DNA of 64,000 bases. It comes from Pristionchus mayeri. Its lineage: Eukaryota > Nematoda > Chromadorea > Rhabditida > Neodiplogasteridae. How positions within the stretch are numbered: the first letter of the stretch is position 1; each line of letters starts with the position of its first letter. The position numbers and the translations under genes are program-made. The stretch is taken from contig BTRK01000002.1 in the NCBI GenBank assembly GCA_036245805.1, forward strand, positions 24,049,067 through 24,113,066, written 5' to 3'. A model generated the notes under the pieces. The model was not told where the DNA came from. It saw nothing but the letters and a program-made list of their open reading frames with translations, and did no database searches. Shown here one piece after another: positions 1-9,465 of this stretch.

Positions 1-250
1 ACGCTCCTCCATCAACTAATATCAAGTTAGATCGACACAAGCACAGTCAGTAGCATCTCCACAGCGAGTACGAGGTTTACGAAAGCCCTAGGATGTTCAA
101 AAAAAATTAAGCACAAACTCGAGTTGAGGAAGCCCGTGCAACAGCAAAAGCTCATTTCGCGCTCTTTTTAAAGTTCAAAAAGCAACGAATTTGCTCTTGC
201 ACGGAATTTTAGCTTACTGTATCGAGTTTTAATATGAACCAATTGTGAAA
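1..250. other. Unassigned sequence at window edge
   Basis: I see no coding signal, repeat structure or RNA motif here. It runs up to the hairpin-bearing repeat at 251. Confidence 0.3.
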
Positions 251-440
251 CTAGCGACCTTCGGTCGCTACGTGGTTCGCGGGATTGTGTGATAAGGACA
301 AATGTTGTCCACGACTGGTGAGAGCCTGCTTAAAACGTTGTAAAAGGCTCGTGAGGCCTCGGGCGATCCGAAAAAGTTGGAATGGGGCCAAGCCAAATTC
401 CAACTTTTTCGGATCGCCCGAGGCCTCACGAGCCTTTCAC
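251..440. repeat. Hairpin-rich dispersed repeat, copy 1
   Basis: A short hairpin at 251-269 (TAGCGACC-TTC-GGTCGCTA, with a C(TTCG)G tip) is followed by a second, much longer hairpin. Its arms, 343-383 and 397-437, are almost perfect reverse complements of about 41 bp. A second copy with the same two hairpins in the same order lies at 36098-36290, and a fragment is near 37968-38010. The small open frames crossing this region are by-products of the palindrome. It is probably part of a non-autonomous mobile element; no superfamily can be assigned. Confidence 0.75.
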
Positions 441-1130
441 AACGCTCACGCTGCGGGGAGTGAGAGCAGGTTGGGAAGCATATTTGAATAAATTCCGCAA
501 GGAATGTCCGTCAACCACGTTTGGTACCAGTTTTATGCATGAAAATATAATTGTAAGCGACTGGTGACAGCCAGCTTAAAACGTTGTAACACGCGTGTCG
601 CGTAAGGATCGAATAAACACTGGCACATTGGAAAATTCGAAACTGAAGCAAACCCATTTTCCGATAGTCCATAGGGTCCCTCACAAGGTAGCGAAGAGCT
701 TTTTGGCAAATATTCATCTTCGACGTTTTTAGACATCGTCAAAAATTTTCAGCGTCGAAAAGTGCCTTCTTTGAAGGGGTATAATTCGGTCCGGAGTGGG
801 GTTAACGAGTAGTTCAAGACAGTTATCTGCGCCAAATTTCAAGGAGAATACGCCCGTCTAAATGGCAGGTCCAAAAACTAATTAGTATTTCCGCTAATTA
901 ATTTAAATTATTGATTTTTCCCACATATTATTCCCAGAAAATGTTTTGAGCCGACCGGCTAGAGAATGATAAGACGAATCGAATGGTATGCTGAATTCCA
1001 TACCTGCCGAAGTGAGAAAGTGCTCAAAAATGCACTTGAAAATTTCGAGCCGATACGGTCTAATTGTCAATCCTCAGCAATCGCATCTCACACATCTCAA
1101 GGTCGCGTTTCCTTTTCCCCGTGATATGTG

Positions 1131-1198
1131 ATCCCGTAGCTCAGTGGATAGCTGCTTTGGCTATCAACGTATCATTTTTGGATGTCTGAGGTTGCACA
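1131..1198 (+). other. tRNA-like segment in left foldback arm
   Basis: The stretch TAGCTCAGTGGATAGC (from 1137) is a very good D-arm/A-box match for a tRNA. A degraded T-arm (GAGGTTGCAC) follows about 40 bp later. The acceptor and anticodon stems do not pair convincingly, so it is not a working tRNA. The mirror copy at 1426-1507 keeps a better B box. Confidence 0.6.
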
Positions 1199-1425
1199 TT
1201 TTTTTGAGATGGAAAGCCTTTTCAATAGCTTTTTTTTAACCCATAGTTGTCGGTTGACTTTATTCTCACCAAGAATTCTTCTAATCGCCCATTTTGCAAG
1301 ATAATTAGAGGAGAAAACAGTTTTTCACTCCTAATTACTTAAGTGATATTACAAAAACATACCCAGCCATGGTCAAACATGTTACAGGAAATGCTTTTTG
1401 ACTCTGCAAAATGTGCAAAAGATTG

Positions 1426-1507
1426 CAGGGCTTAGTGGAATCGAACCTCAGAAATCCAAAAATAATGCATGCATAGCCAAAGCAGCTATCCACTGAGCTA
1501 CGCGATC
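1426..1507 (-). other. tRNA-like segment in right foldback arm
   Basis: On the minus strand this reads an A-box-like TAGCTCAGTGGATAGC and then GAGGTTCGATTCCAC, which matches the tRNA B box (GGTTCGANTCC). It is the inverted partner of 1131-1198. The stems are too degenerate for a functional tRNA, but both internal Pol III promoter boxes are recognisable and closely spaced. Confidence 0.65.
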
Positions 1508-2239
1508 ACATATCGGGGAGGAAAGGAAACGTGACCTTGAGATGTGTGAGATGCGATTGCTGAGGATTGACAATTAGACCGCATCGACTCGAAAATTTCA
1601 AGTGCATTTTTGAGCACTTTCTCACTTCGGTAGGTATGGAGTTCAGCATACCATTCGATTCGACTTATCATTCTCTAGCCGTTCAGCACAAAACATTTTC
1701 TGGGAATAATATGTGGGAAAAATCAATAATTTAAATTAATTAGCGGAAATACTAATTAGTTTTTGGACCTGCCATTTAGACAGGCGTATTCTCCTTGAAA
1801 TTTGGCGCAGATAGCTGTCTTGAGCTACTCGTTAACCCCACTCCGGACCGAATTATACCCCTTCAAAGAAGGCACTTTTCGACTCTGAAAATTTTTGACG
1901 ACGTCTCACATCGTCGAAGATGAAAATTTGTCAAAAAAGCTCTTTGCTACCTTGTGAGGGACCCTATGGACTATCGAAAAACGTTTACTGAAGGAGGGGT
2001 AAGAATATGTGCCAACCATCCCCCGAATGTATTCGATTCTTCGGCGACACGCGTGGTAAAAGGCTGGTCAGGCCTCGCAGCAGTGCTATATTCAAAATTG
2101 TTGATAACTGAACGCTGTTTACCTAGGAAAATCAATCCTTGGGTGTTAGCGATACTAATAATGCGAGTTATTGCCGAAAAAACGAGAATTACGTAAAATT
2201 GAATAGTGATGATGTAAGGCAACATTTAAAAGTAGAGGC

Positions 2240-2770
2240 CACGGGATTTAGAATGGTGGTCCAGGTCCGGGGCCTGGGCGACCACTTTGAAGCGATTTAT
2301 GGCCAAAAAGCGATTATTGCATCATGTCGCATAATGATAACGTAATACCAAATTTTGAAACAGTTCACTCTGGGGAGTAGAATGGTCAAGGTCCGGGGTC
2401 CGGGTGACCACTTTGAAGCGATTTATGGACAAAAAACGGTTATTGCATCATGTTGCATAACGATGATGGAACACCAAATTGTGAAAGAACTCATTCTGGG
2501 GAGTCGAATGGTCAAGGTCCGAGGTCTGTACGACCAGTTTTAAGCGATTTATGACCAAAAAACTATTATTGCATCATGTTACATAATGATGACGTAATAC
2601 CAAATTTTGAAAGTGCTCGCCAGGGGCGTTCTAATGGTCCAGGTCCGATGTCTGGGTGATGCCTGGGAGCCGAGATATTGCATTATTGCATCATCATGAC
2701 GTAATGATGATGCAATCGATGATGCAATAGAAAGCGCTCGCCGAGTGGAGTCGATTGGTACCCTAGTTGT
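2240..2770. repeat. Tandem repeat, about 126-bp period, 4 units
   Basis: Units beginning with a GGTC(C/A)AGGTCCG word recur at about 2257, 2383, 2508 and 2633. Each continues through AGCGATTTATG, a CAAAAA word, then ATTGCATCATG and a TAATGATGACG-like word. Divergence increases toward the last unit. The short ORFs here simply follow the repeat and should not be called genes. Confidence 0.8.
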
Positions 2771-2817
2771 AGGTGTATGATGAGTTTGAAGCGAGTTATG
2801 AGCGAAAGACTGGAGCG

Positions 2818-2864
2818 TGACCGACACACAGACAGACAGACAGACGAACTGACAGACAGACGTC
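2818..2864. repeat. (GACA)n-like microsatellite
   Basis: An imperfect run of GACA/CAGA tetranucleotides follows directly after the 126-bp array. Confidence 0.8.
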
Positions 2865-4095
2865 TTGTCTTTTTTCTACATAGTAACATAGAACAATTGG
2901 GTGTAAAGCCGTTTCAATTTCATAGTGTTTGTGAAACACAAATTATCCTAATCTTATTTTCGAAGCACGGAAGTGATCGATTCATTTTTTCATAGAAAAT
3001 TAAAGTATTAGGTGCGCTTTTCGATTTTGTCTGTGGACTGCTTGGCGCTTAATACTGTGACTTGTGAAAATATAGATTTTAGCGTTTATCCCGATATTGA
3101 TTGGAGCGCATCTGGTAGATGCATCAACACAATTAACAGAAGATATGCTTAATTCAAATAAAGAAATATCAATTAGCCATTTCTTAATTTGGTGAGAAGA
3201 GATAATGCTTCCTAGAATAGAGAATAAAACGGCCTTGTAATTCCCACGTACATTTGATGTACGCAGAGATCTGTTGTGAACAAAAGTAGCGAGTGACCAC
3301 TCGCATCGGACAATCATTATGCAAATTTAAACAGAAGTGAGGGCACAACAAAATTAAAGGGACAGGTGACCCTGTGAAAACTGCATTGTAGGGACCGAAG
3401 AACGTACCATCTGCGGACACAAAATACGGTCTTGAACTAGAGACAACCGACTCATGTTTCACATTAATTCCACGGATGTGATTTGTCGCGAGAATGGCCC
3501 GCCCACTGTTACTCCTTACCAGGTCCAGTCGGGACAACATAGACTTCTCATCATTTCAGAGAATCGCATTGGAAACAGACACATGATTCGGTATCACCAG
3601 TCAACGCACAACGAATGCACGAGGAGATGTGATAGGGAAAAGCAAGCATTATAACTAGGAAAAGGAGACCGCGGTCTTTGAACTATGAACATTCTCTCAC
3701 AGCCCGACCGGTGGATGGAAGGAATAAGGCGTCATGGATTAAGGACTCTAGTAACTATGGAATCGGGTGTCGATGTATCAAATCAACCACTGTTTTAGTA
3801 GATGGAAATCGACCTTCGGGCACGCAATGACGAGAATGCAAGCTCACAAAGGAGGAAGGGGCACGACGGGGGACTTAGACGAGGAGCGGCTTTGGCAAAG
3901 GTAAGATGCTTTATGGCAGTTAACTAGTAAGGACGTAAATTATTTGTAGAAATAGGAGGAGATATATGATAAAGAAAAAAATACTAAACATCTTTGGACA
4001 AGGGATTGAAAATTAGTGATATAAGACAATGATGGTAAGAAACACCTAGTGGACTTGAGCCGTGGGCGTGGCGAGTCACATTTAGATATCTTCAG
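2865..4095. other. Intergenic stretch, no gene recognised
   Basis: A 118-codon open frame on the minus strand (3184-3540) and a 105-codon one (3000-3317) overlap each other. They lack splice context or recognisable domains, so I do not call them. No repeat structure was seen. Confidence 0.3.
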
Positions 4096-4279
4096 ACTAA
4101 TGTTCCTCACAACAATCCCATCCAAACTCGACACGTTCTGATTACATATGCCAAGGCGGCACGAGAAAAGCGAAAACTTGCCGTGGACATATTGACAGTT
4201 TTCGAGAACACAGAAAGTGAAATTTCAGTGGACGCCAAACTGGAAGCGCAGCGGCGCTGCAACCCCATTATCGGATTTG
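4096..4279 (+). CDS. Possible internal exon, product unknown
   Basis: This open stretch is bounded by a plausible acceptor (atatcttcag) and a strong donor (GG|gtaagt). The frame starts TNVPHNNPIQTRHV and includes AKAAREKRKLAVDIL and DAKLEAQRRCNP, giving a charged, helix-rich segment. I do not recognise the family and could not find convincing partner exons on either side. It may be an exon of a small or decayed gene, or a chance ORF with good splice signals. Confidence 0.3.
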
Positions 4280-6587
4280 GTAAGTCCCCAACGCCTACCT
4301 GGATATACGCTAAAGCGTGAGTTGCACAACGTCCACATCCTCACTTCAAGCAACTGGAGTGTTCCACCATATTCCAGAGCAAGAGCTTGGGGCGTTGGAC
4401 GCCAACATCTGATAAACCCCTTCTCCGAAGTTACAATTTGTGGAACCAAGGGCAACGAGAGAACTGACTCCACGTGAAACAAACCGCAGGATAGGATCAT
4501 CATCGACATTCTCACGATTTCATACTCATACGGGAAGAAGACGGACAACATCCCATTCGACCGGGGTTAGGCACCCCTCAACGCGTGGTGAGATCAGGGA
4601 TGTAGCGAATGAAAATAAGGGTAAGCAGAGGTCTGTATCAAAGACCGAGGACGGTCTTTTTCTGGGGCGCTAAGGTGTGAGCGTATAAGAATGACGTGTA
4701 ACGGTAGATAGTAGTGGTCATTCTGCTAAGCTGCAAAACGAATGAGTCATGGCGAAATGTCATGGCAGGGGGTATATGCAACCAAAGAAGGAACTCCATC
4801 TAACGATGTGTCATCATGATTCATCGCCCCAACATCTACCAGTCCATGAAGTACTTAAGTCGACGATGCGAACTCAATAGGACCCAGCGAGATATTCTAC
4901 TAAAGTGATCACTCATGTTATTACCATGTACCTTATCAATGATTGTACCGTATTATGCTATGAATTATGCTACCGATACGTGTTCTCATCTCGTTCACAC
5001 ACTGTGTCTAATCCCGAGGGCATCGGACCTGTTCTGGGATACAACTTGGAAAGACTGACACTGAAGTGGAGAGTGGATAGGAGAAAGCATCGAGTGAGGG
5101 GATGGATATCATTGGGAGAGACGAGATTTTTCACCAGTCCATTTGTGGAAGCAGAGACGAATTCATTGTTTACCTGAAGAAGATCGATTCACTACTATCT
5201 CTGTTAAAGAAGGAGTATCGGCAACCGCGTGCGATTAGAGAAACGGGAGGGTTACTCTCTCGCTTCGCGTGCTCTCTCGCTCATTTTCTCCCTGAGCATT
5301 TTCCCCTGATGCCCATGGTTGGCAATCAGCCAAGTTGTGAAAATTCAGTTCAGAGCAGAGATAAACACATGCAATTTTCAGAGTATCTTATCGTTAGGGA
5401 AAGCTAGGCAATGGTAATGAAAGAGTCACATTTTAGTTTTGCATTTATTCCTCCGTTCATGTGCATCATTTTACAATATAAAATTTTGCGGTTAATTACA
5501 TAAATAAATTCCTTTTAGATACAGAAGAGTACCTCTGCCGATCGAGATCTTTGATCACTCAACCTTACACCACTGAACCTAAGACCCTTATATTGCTGAT
5601 TAAATCGATTACAGGTGATCACGGAAGATATCTTCGATCTCTCATCCTACGAAGACTCCGATGACCTCGATAAGTGATGTTGAAGCGACGACCCTACGTC
5701 CTCCATCAAATAATAATATTTAAAGATAAATGCTCTGATTTGAAAATCTTCGATGACATGACGTCACTATGTAAATATTCGCATTCATGGGATATATCGT
5801 AAATCGTATGTAATAAAAGTTTTCAAATTTTGTTTGCTGATAGGGGAGCTAAAGACTTTCTCTTTTCCAAAGTTGCTATGGATGTTCAATCTGGAGCTGG
5901 CGAACAGGTAAAGAAAAGAGGAATTTCGTGTGTCCATTATTCGTCGCCCAGTCAGGAGAAAGGACAGCCATCAATGGTCGAGAAGTCAAACCTATTCGTT
6001 AGCAAGTTATCTAATTGCACTACTCTGGATGTCGCGAAGTCGTGAGTGTGGGAAGACCAGAAGATACAAGTGGTACGGTATCATGTCTATCGACAAAGGA
6101 TTGATTACGGTATTCAGGAATTGGAAAATTCAGTGAAGAGAAAAGTGCTGAAGATCCACTACGAAGGATATCCAATTCCTGGTGATGCACTTGAGGAAAG
6201 TGAAAAGAAAAGCAGAAGAATAAGGAGGGAGGAAGCAAAGAATCAGTCGATGATACCCCTCGCAAGGTCAAGTTCAACGAAACAATACCCTGCCCATCTT
6301 GTGCTCTACCGTACCCTATACTCTACCGTACCTACCCATACAGTACTATCCTTTCCGCCTACGTTCTCGGCAGCGGCGAATGCAAATGCGCACGGATCGA
6401 CTCCAACCGTGCAGCCAATCGTGTACATGCTCTTTCAGGTACTGCCACCCAGAGGCACGGTAGAGAGAGGAGTACAGTATAAAATGACTATCGATGACTG
6501 ACTATTCTTGCAGAAGACGCAGTCGAGACCAAGTGAAGATAATGTAGAACGAATAAATCGAATAAATAAAGTGTTTAAATCAAATTA
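4280..6587. other. Stretch with no confident gene
   Basis: Several short plus-strand frames occur (4905-5177, 5830-6045, 6046-6501). None shows a recognisable domain or a consistent set of splice sites. The 6046-6501 frame carries a lysine/arginine-rich segment that could come from a decayed gene. I can support no function here. Confidence 0.3.
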
Positions 6588-7124
6588 TATTAGGTTGATG
6601 CAAAAGTTTCGATACAAGGTATTTTTGGTATTTTCTCGAGAATGGTTTGCCTATCTTGGATAATACTTTGGCATTATTTGAGGCACTATTGATGCACTAC
6701 AATCATAGTTTCAAATTGAATCGATCTCAATTGGTTCACCAGAAAAAAATTATTTTCTAAAAAGTCTAAATTGTCGGTATTTCTAGTACTTTGTACAAGC
6801 GGCCGTTAAACCAAAACCTATGGATTCAAATTTCCGCCATTTCCTGTCGGCAGTGAGTGCTGGTGTATGTTTCCATAGAATACTTTAAAAGAGATCGTTA
6901 GTGTCTATCAAAAAAGTTATGGGTCAATACTTCCGAATTTGCCCTCCAAACTTCGACAGTTAGATTCCTGTAAATGACTGATTGATCATGTATGCCCATA
7001 AGTGCGCTATGAAGAGCACACATACACTAATATCAAACGAAAGTGCAAGAGAATAGCTAAAGGCTGAAGTAAGTTATGGCTCAAAAACGTGAAAACGTAT
7101 CGAAACTTTTGTGTCAACCTAATA
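6588..7124. mobile_element. mariner-like MITE
   Basis: The ends are near-perfect inverted repeats of about 27 bp. The left begins TATTAGGTTGATGCAAAAG and the right ends CTTTTGTGTCAACCTAATA, so the tips are TTAGGTTG. TA sits at both edges, as expected for Tc1/mariner target duplications. The 537-bp interior has no transposase frame. The tip resembles mariner-family termini in general form, so this is most likely a non-autonomous derivative. Confidence 0.75.
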
Positions 7125-7583
7125 CAACCTCGCTCATCATTGAACATACTCAGCAGACCGATTGAATAGTAAGAAATTGTATTCCATTTTGTTCATTTTT
7201 TTTCGATTATTATTTTAACTTGGTGACCTTGTTTACTGTGTTGGGATGGTTAACATACACTGGCTAAATAACTTTATTCGCCTTATTCAATATATACTTT
7301 GTTTTCAGCTATCTTTCCTATTCAATTCACTTTCCCGGTGAATTCAGTGATTCAAAAAATCCCTAAAAATATGGCAATCTTGATAAACTCCACTCATGCA
7401 AGTGCAGTGGAACAGAGTATTCTCCTCGCTCCTTGACTCGCTCTCTCTCTCTCTCTGTTCGTGGTGATAACTGGACTAAATCCCGAATGGAGTATCTCTC
7501 TCTGTGAATACCTCCATACAACAAATACTCACTTTCAATGAAGAGGCATCGAATTTTAGAAAATTGTTAAGTTGCTGTGGACA

Positions 7584-7675
7584 AGTGCGAACCATTCTCG
7601 CACTAGAAGAAATCGAAGATTAGCATGGCCCCTGCGCAAGGATGACACTCAAATTCGTAAAGCGTTCCACTTTTT
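7584..7675 (+). ncRNA. U6 snRNA-like gene with unusual 5' half
   Basis: From 7615 to 7675 the sequence is essentially U6 snRNA: GAAGATTAGCATGGCCCC, then GCGCAAGGATGACAC, AAATTCGT and AAGCGTTCC, ending in a T run typical of Pol III termination. The 5' half is not canonical. A 7-bp stem (AGTGCGA at 7584-7590 with TCGCACT at 7598-7604) occupies the place of the 5' stem-loop. The ACAGAGA box that pairs with the 5' splice site is absent; GAAATCGAAG stands there. It may be a U6 pseudogene, a chimera or a diverged variant. It lies about 40 bp upstream of a foldback element. Confidence 0.75.
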
Positions 7676-7715
7676 AATCTTCACATAGGATCGATCTCTC
7701 ATTGTTATACTATAA

Positions 7716-8816
7716 CTCGTGTATCACGAGTCAATGGAGGTGTGCGGGAACATTTTTTAAAAAAATGTGCCAGATTTGACTCCTATTATAGTGTGAGAAT
7801 ACAGTAGACGTAAGATTTCCAAAAATTTGGGTCATTGGTCCCAGAGCCGGCTTTTAGGAATTTTCCGGTTTTGCATCCGGCTATGATGTATTTCAGCTCC
7901 CCGATGAGCTAGAATGATGGCACCGGGCTCAAAATGTTCCGAAAATTATTTCAAACAACTTTTCTGTTGGAAATATGTTTCTAAAATCAAAACGCAAAAC
8001 GTTATGTACAAAAACTTTTCAGGCATAAACAAATTTTTTTCGCTATCACGCAGGAAACTTTCAATGGATTTTTTTTGCAGAATAAGAAAGTACAACTCTT
8101 TGGGTATCCAGGAAAAAATATGGCGAAGCTGAAAGCTTACCCCCAAATTGGGTTTTTTTTGCGTCGAACATTAAAAATTTATAAAAAAAAAATTAAAAAT
8201 TGTCATTATCTCTCCCAATTGTGTTTCAGCTGCTGAAATTTACGTGAAAACGTCATTTATAGTTTTCATATAAATTTCAGCAGCTGAAAATCAATTTGGA
8301 GAGATTTTGAAAATTTTGACTATTCCGATTTACCGAATTTGACATGTTCGACGCAAAAAAACCCAATTGGGGGGTAAGCTTTCAGCTTCGCCATATTTTT
8401 TCCTGGATACCCAAAGAGTTGTACTTTCTTATATTGCAAAAAAAATCCATTGAAAGTTTCCTGCGTGATAGCGAAAAAAAAATTTTTTACGACTGAAAAG
8501 TTGGTTTTTGGTCCATAAATTTTTGCGTTTTGATTTTAGAAACATATTTCCAACAAAAAAGTTGTTTGAAATAATTTTCCGAACATTTTTAGCCCAGTGC
8601 GATCTCTGTATCTCATCTGGGAGCTGAAATACATCATAGCCGGATGCAAAACCGGAAAATTCCTAAAAGCCGGCTCTGGGATCAATGACCCATATTTTTC
8701 GAAATCTTCATACCAGGGCATAAGCTCACCATAATATGGATCAAATACGTGATATAAATTTTCTAAATGTTCTCGAGAGGTCTCATTTTCATCCACTGAC
8801 TCGTGATACACGTGAT
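7716..8816. mobile_element. 1.1 kb foldback, family A copy 1
   Basis: The left tip (CGTGTATCACGAGTCA at about 7719) is mirrored at 8795-8816 (TGACTCGTGATACACG). The two halves are reverse complements around a centre near 8250-8270. A second copy of the same family is at 55880-57003. A stretch of the right arm (about 8600-8868, minus strand) keeps an open frame that aligns without gaps to the same arm of the second copy. No transposase is present. Confidence 0.85.
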
Positions 8817-8989
8817 AAACAATGTAATTCTCAAAAGTAGTTCCCCACAGCGTGATCTTGGTATTCAAGTTGTCCCTTCCCTTTTCAAAACCGCCTCCAT
8901 TGTTGGCCGTGCTAATAGGGCTAAGACTGCTCTCTATATTATACTCCGTGCAGTCTCAGTCAACTCCCATGAAATTATAATTAAACTAT

Positions 8990-9030
8990 TCCGGCTGCCA
9001 CCACGCCTTCGGCGGGTGTCTTGTCCAAGC
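8990..9030 (-). mobile_element. Helitron-like 3' end remnant
   Basis: On the minus strand a GC hairpin (CCCGCC-GAAG-GCGTGG) is followed by GGCAGCCGGAATAG and then TTT. The clearer Helitron end at 19600-19633 has the same layout and reads GCAGCCGGACTAG then TTT. Here CTAG has become ATAG, and I see no matching 5' end nearby. It is probably a decayed or truncated end. Confidence 0.4.
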
Positions 9031-9111
9031 GGAACTATTTTTCTTGGAAGAGAGAGATAAAACAAGAGGGAATTCAAATAAAAACCTTGAGAGAGAAACC
9101 ACTCAAATGTA

Positions 9112-9300
9112 TTAGTATAGTCGTGCCATTCGAATGTTTGACATGCACATCATACACTTCAAATTACTTGTGATAACAGACCCTGAATTCAATGGATAGA
9201 AGCGAACCTCCACATTACTTTTCGAAGTCCATTTGGGATTGAAAAGCTGAGAGGGATCAATTCCCATTAGAACCCAGGCCAGTCTTTGTGCAGACACAAA
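9112..9300 (-). CDS. Exon of an unrecognised gene family (copy 1)
   Basis: The minus-strand frame reads QRLAWVLMGIDPSQLFNP and then KSNVEVRFYPLNSG. It aligns with the exon at 13640-13950 (QRIAWILMGIHPRDFKSP) and its duplicate at 15861-16040, sharing the QR-AW-LMGI-P core. A gapped, amino-acid-level match with different DNA suggests a real protein family. I do not recognise the family. No start or complete gene was assembled here, so this may be a partial gene. Confidence 0.4.
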   Translation of the reverse strand, partial: FVSAQRLAWVLMGIDPSQLFNPKWTSKSNVEVRFYPLNSGSVITSNLKCMMCMSNIRMARLY

Positions 9301-9465
9301 ACAAAATCTTAATAAAATCTAAAATATTTAATTCATTTATAGTAGGGAAGAGAGCTTTTACCGCATGAAAGGTAAATATTAAATGATATAATGCAAATAA
9401 TGCAACTAATATAGATGATATGATTAAACTATGAGAATCGATTTCCCTCGCCTTCTTCGTGATAA

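Larger units (their letters stand above)
570..2070. mobile_element. 1.5 kb foldback (long inverted-repeat) element
   Basis: The left arm (about 570-1200) and right arm (about 1425-2070) are reverse complements over most of their length. For example, the stretch around 662-720 mirrors 1915-1978, and the outer words with ACGCGTGTCGC at 591 mirror 2045-2055. The spacer is about 220 bp. No transposase is present, so this is a non-autonomous foldback. Each arm contains a tRNA-like stretch listed separately. Confidence 0.85.

Noticed and set aside
1131..1507. Functional tRNA genes
   Set aside because: The acceptor and anticodon stems do not pair, and the spacing between promoter boxes is atypical.
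3184..3540. 118-codon minus-strand ORF as a retrotransposon fragment
   Set aside because: No protease, reverse transcriptase or integrase motif was found and neighbouring frames do not continue it.
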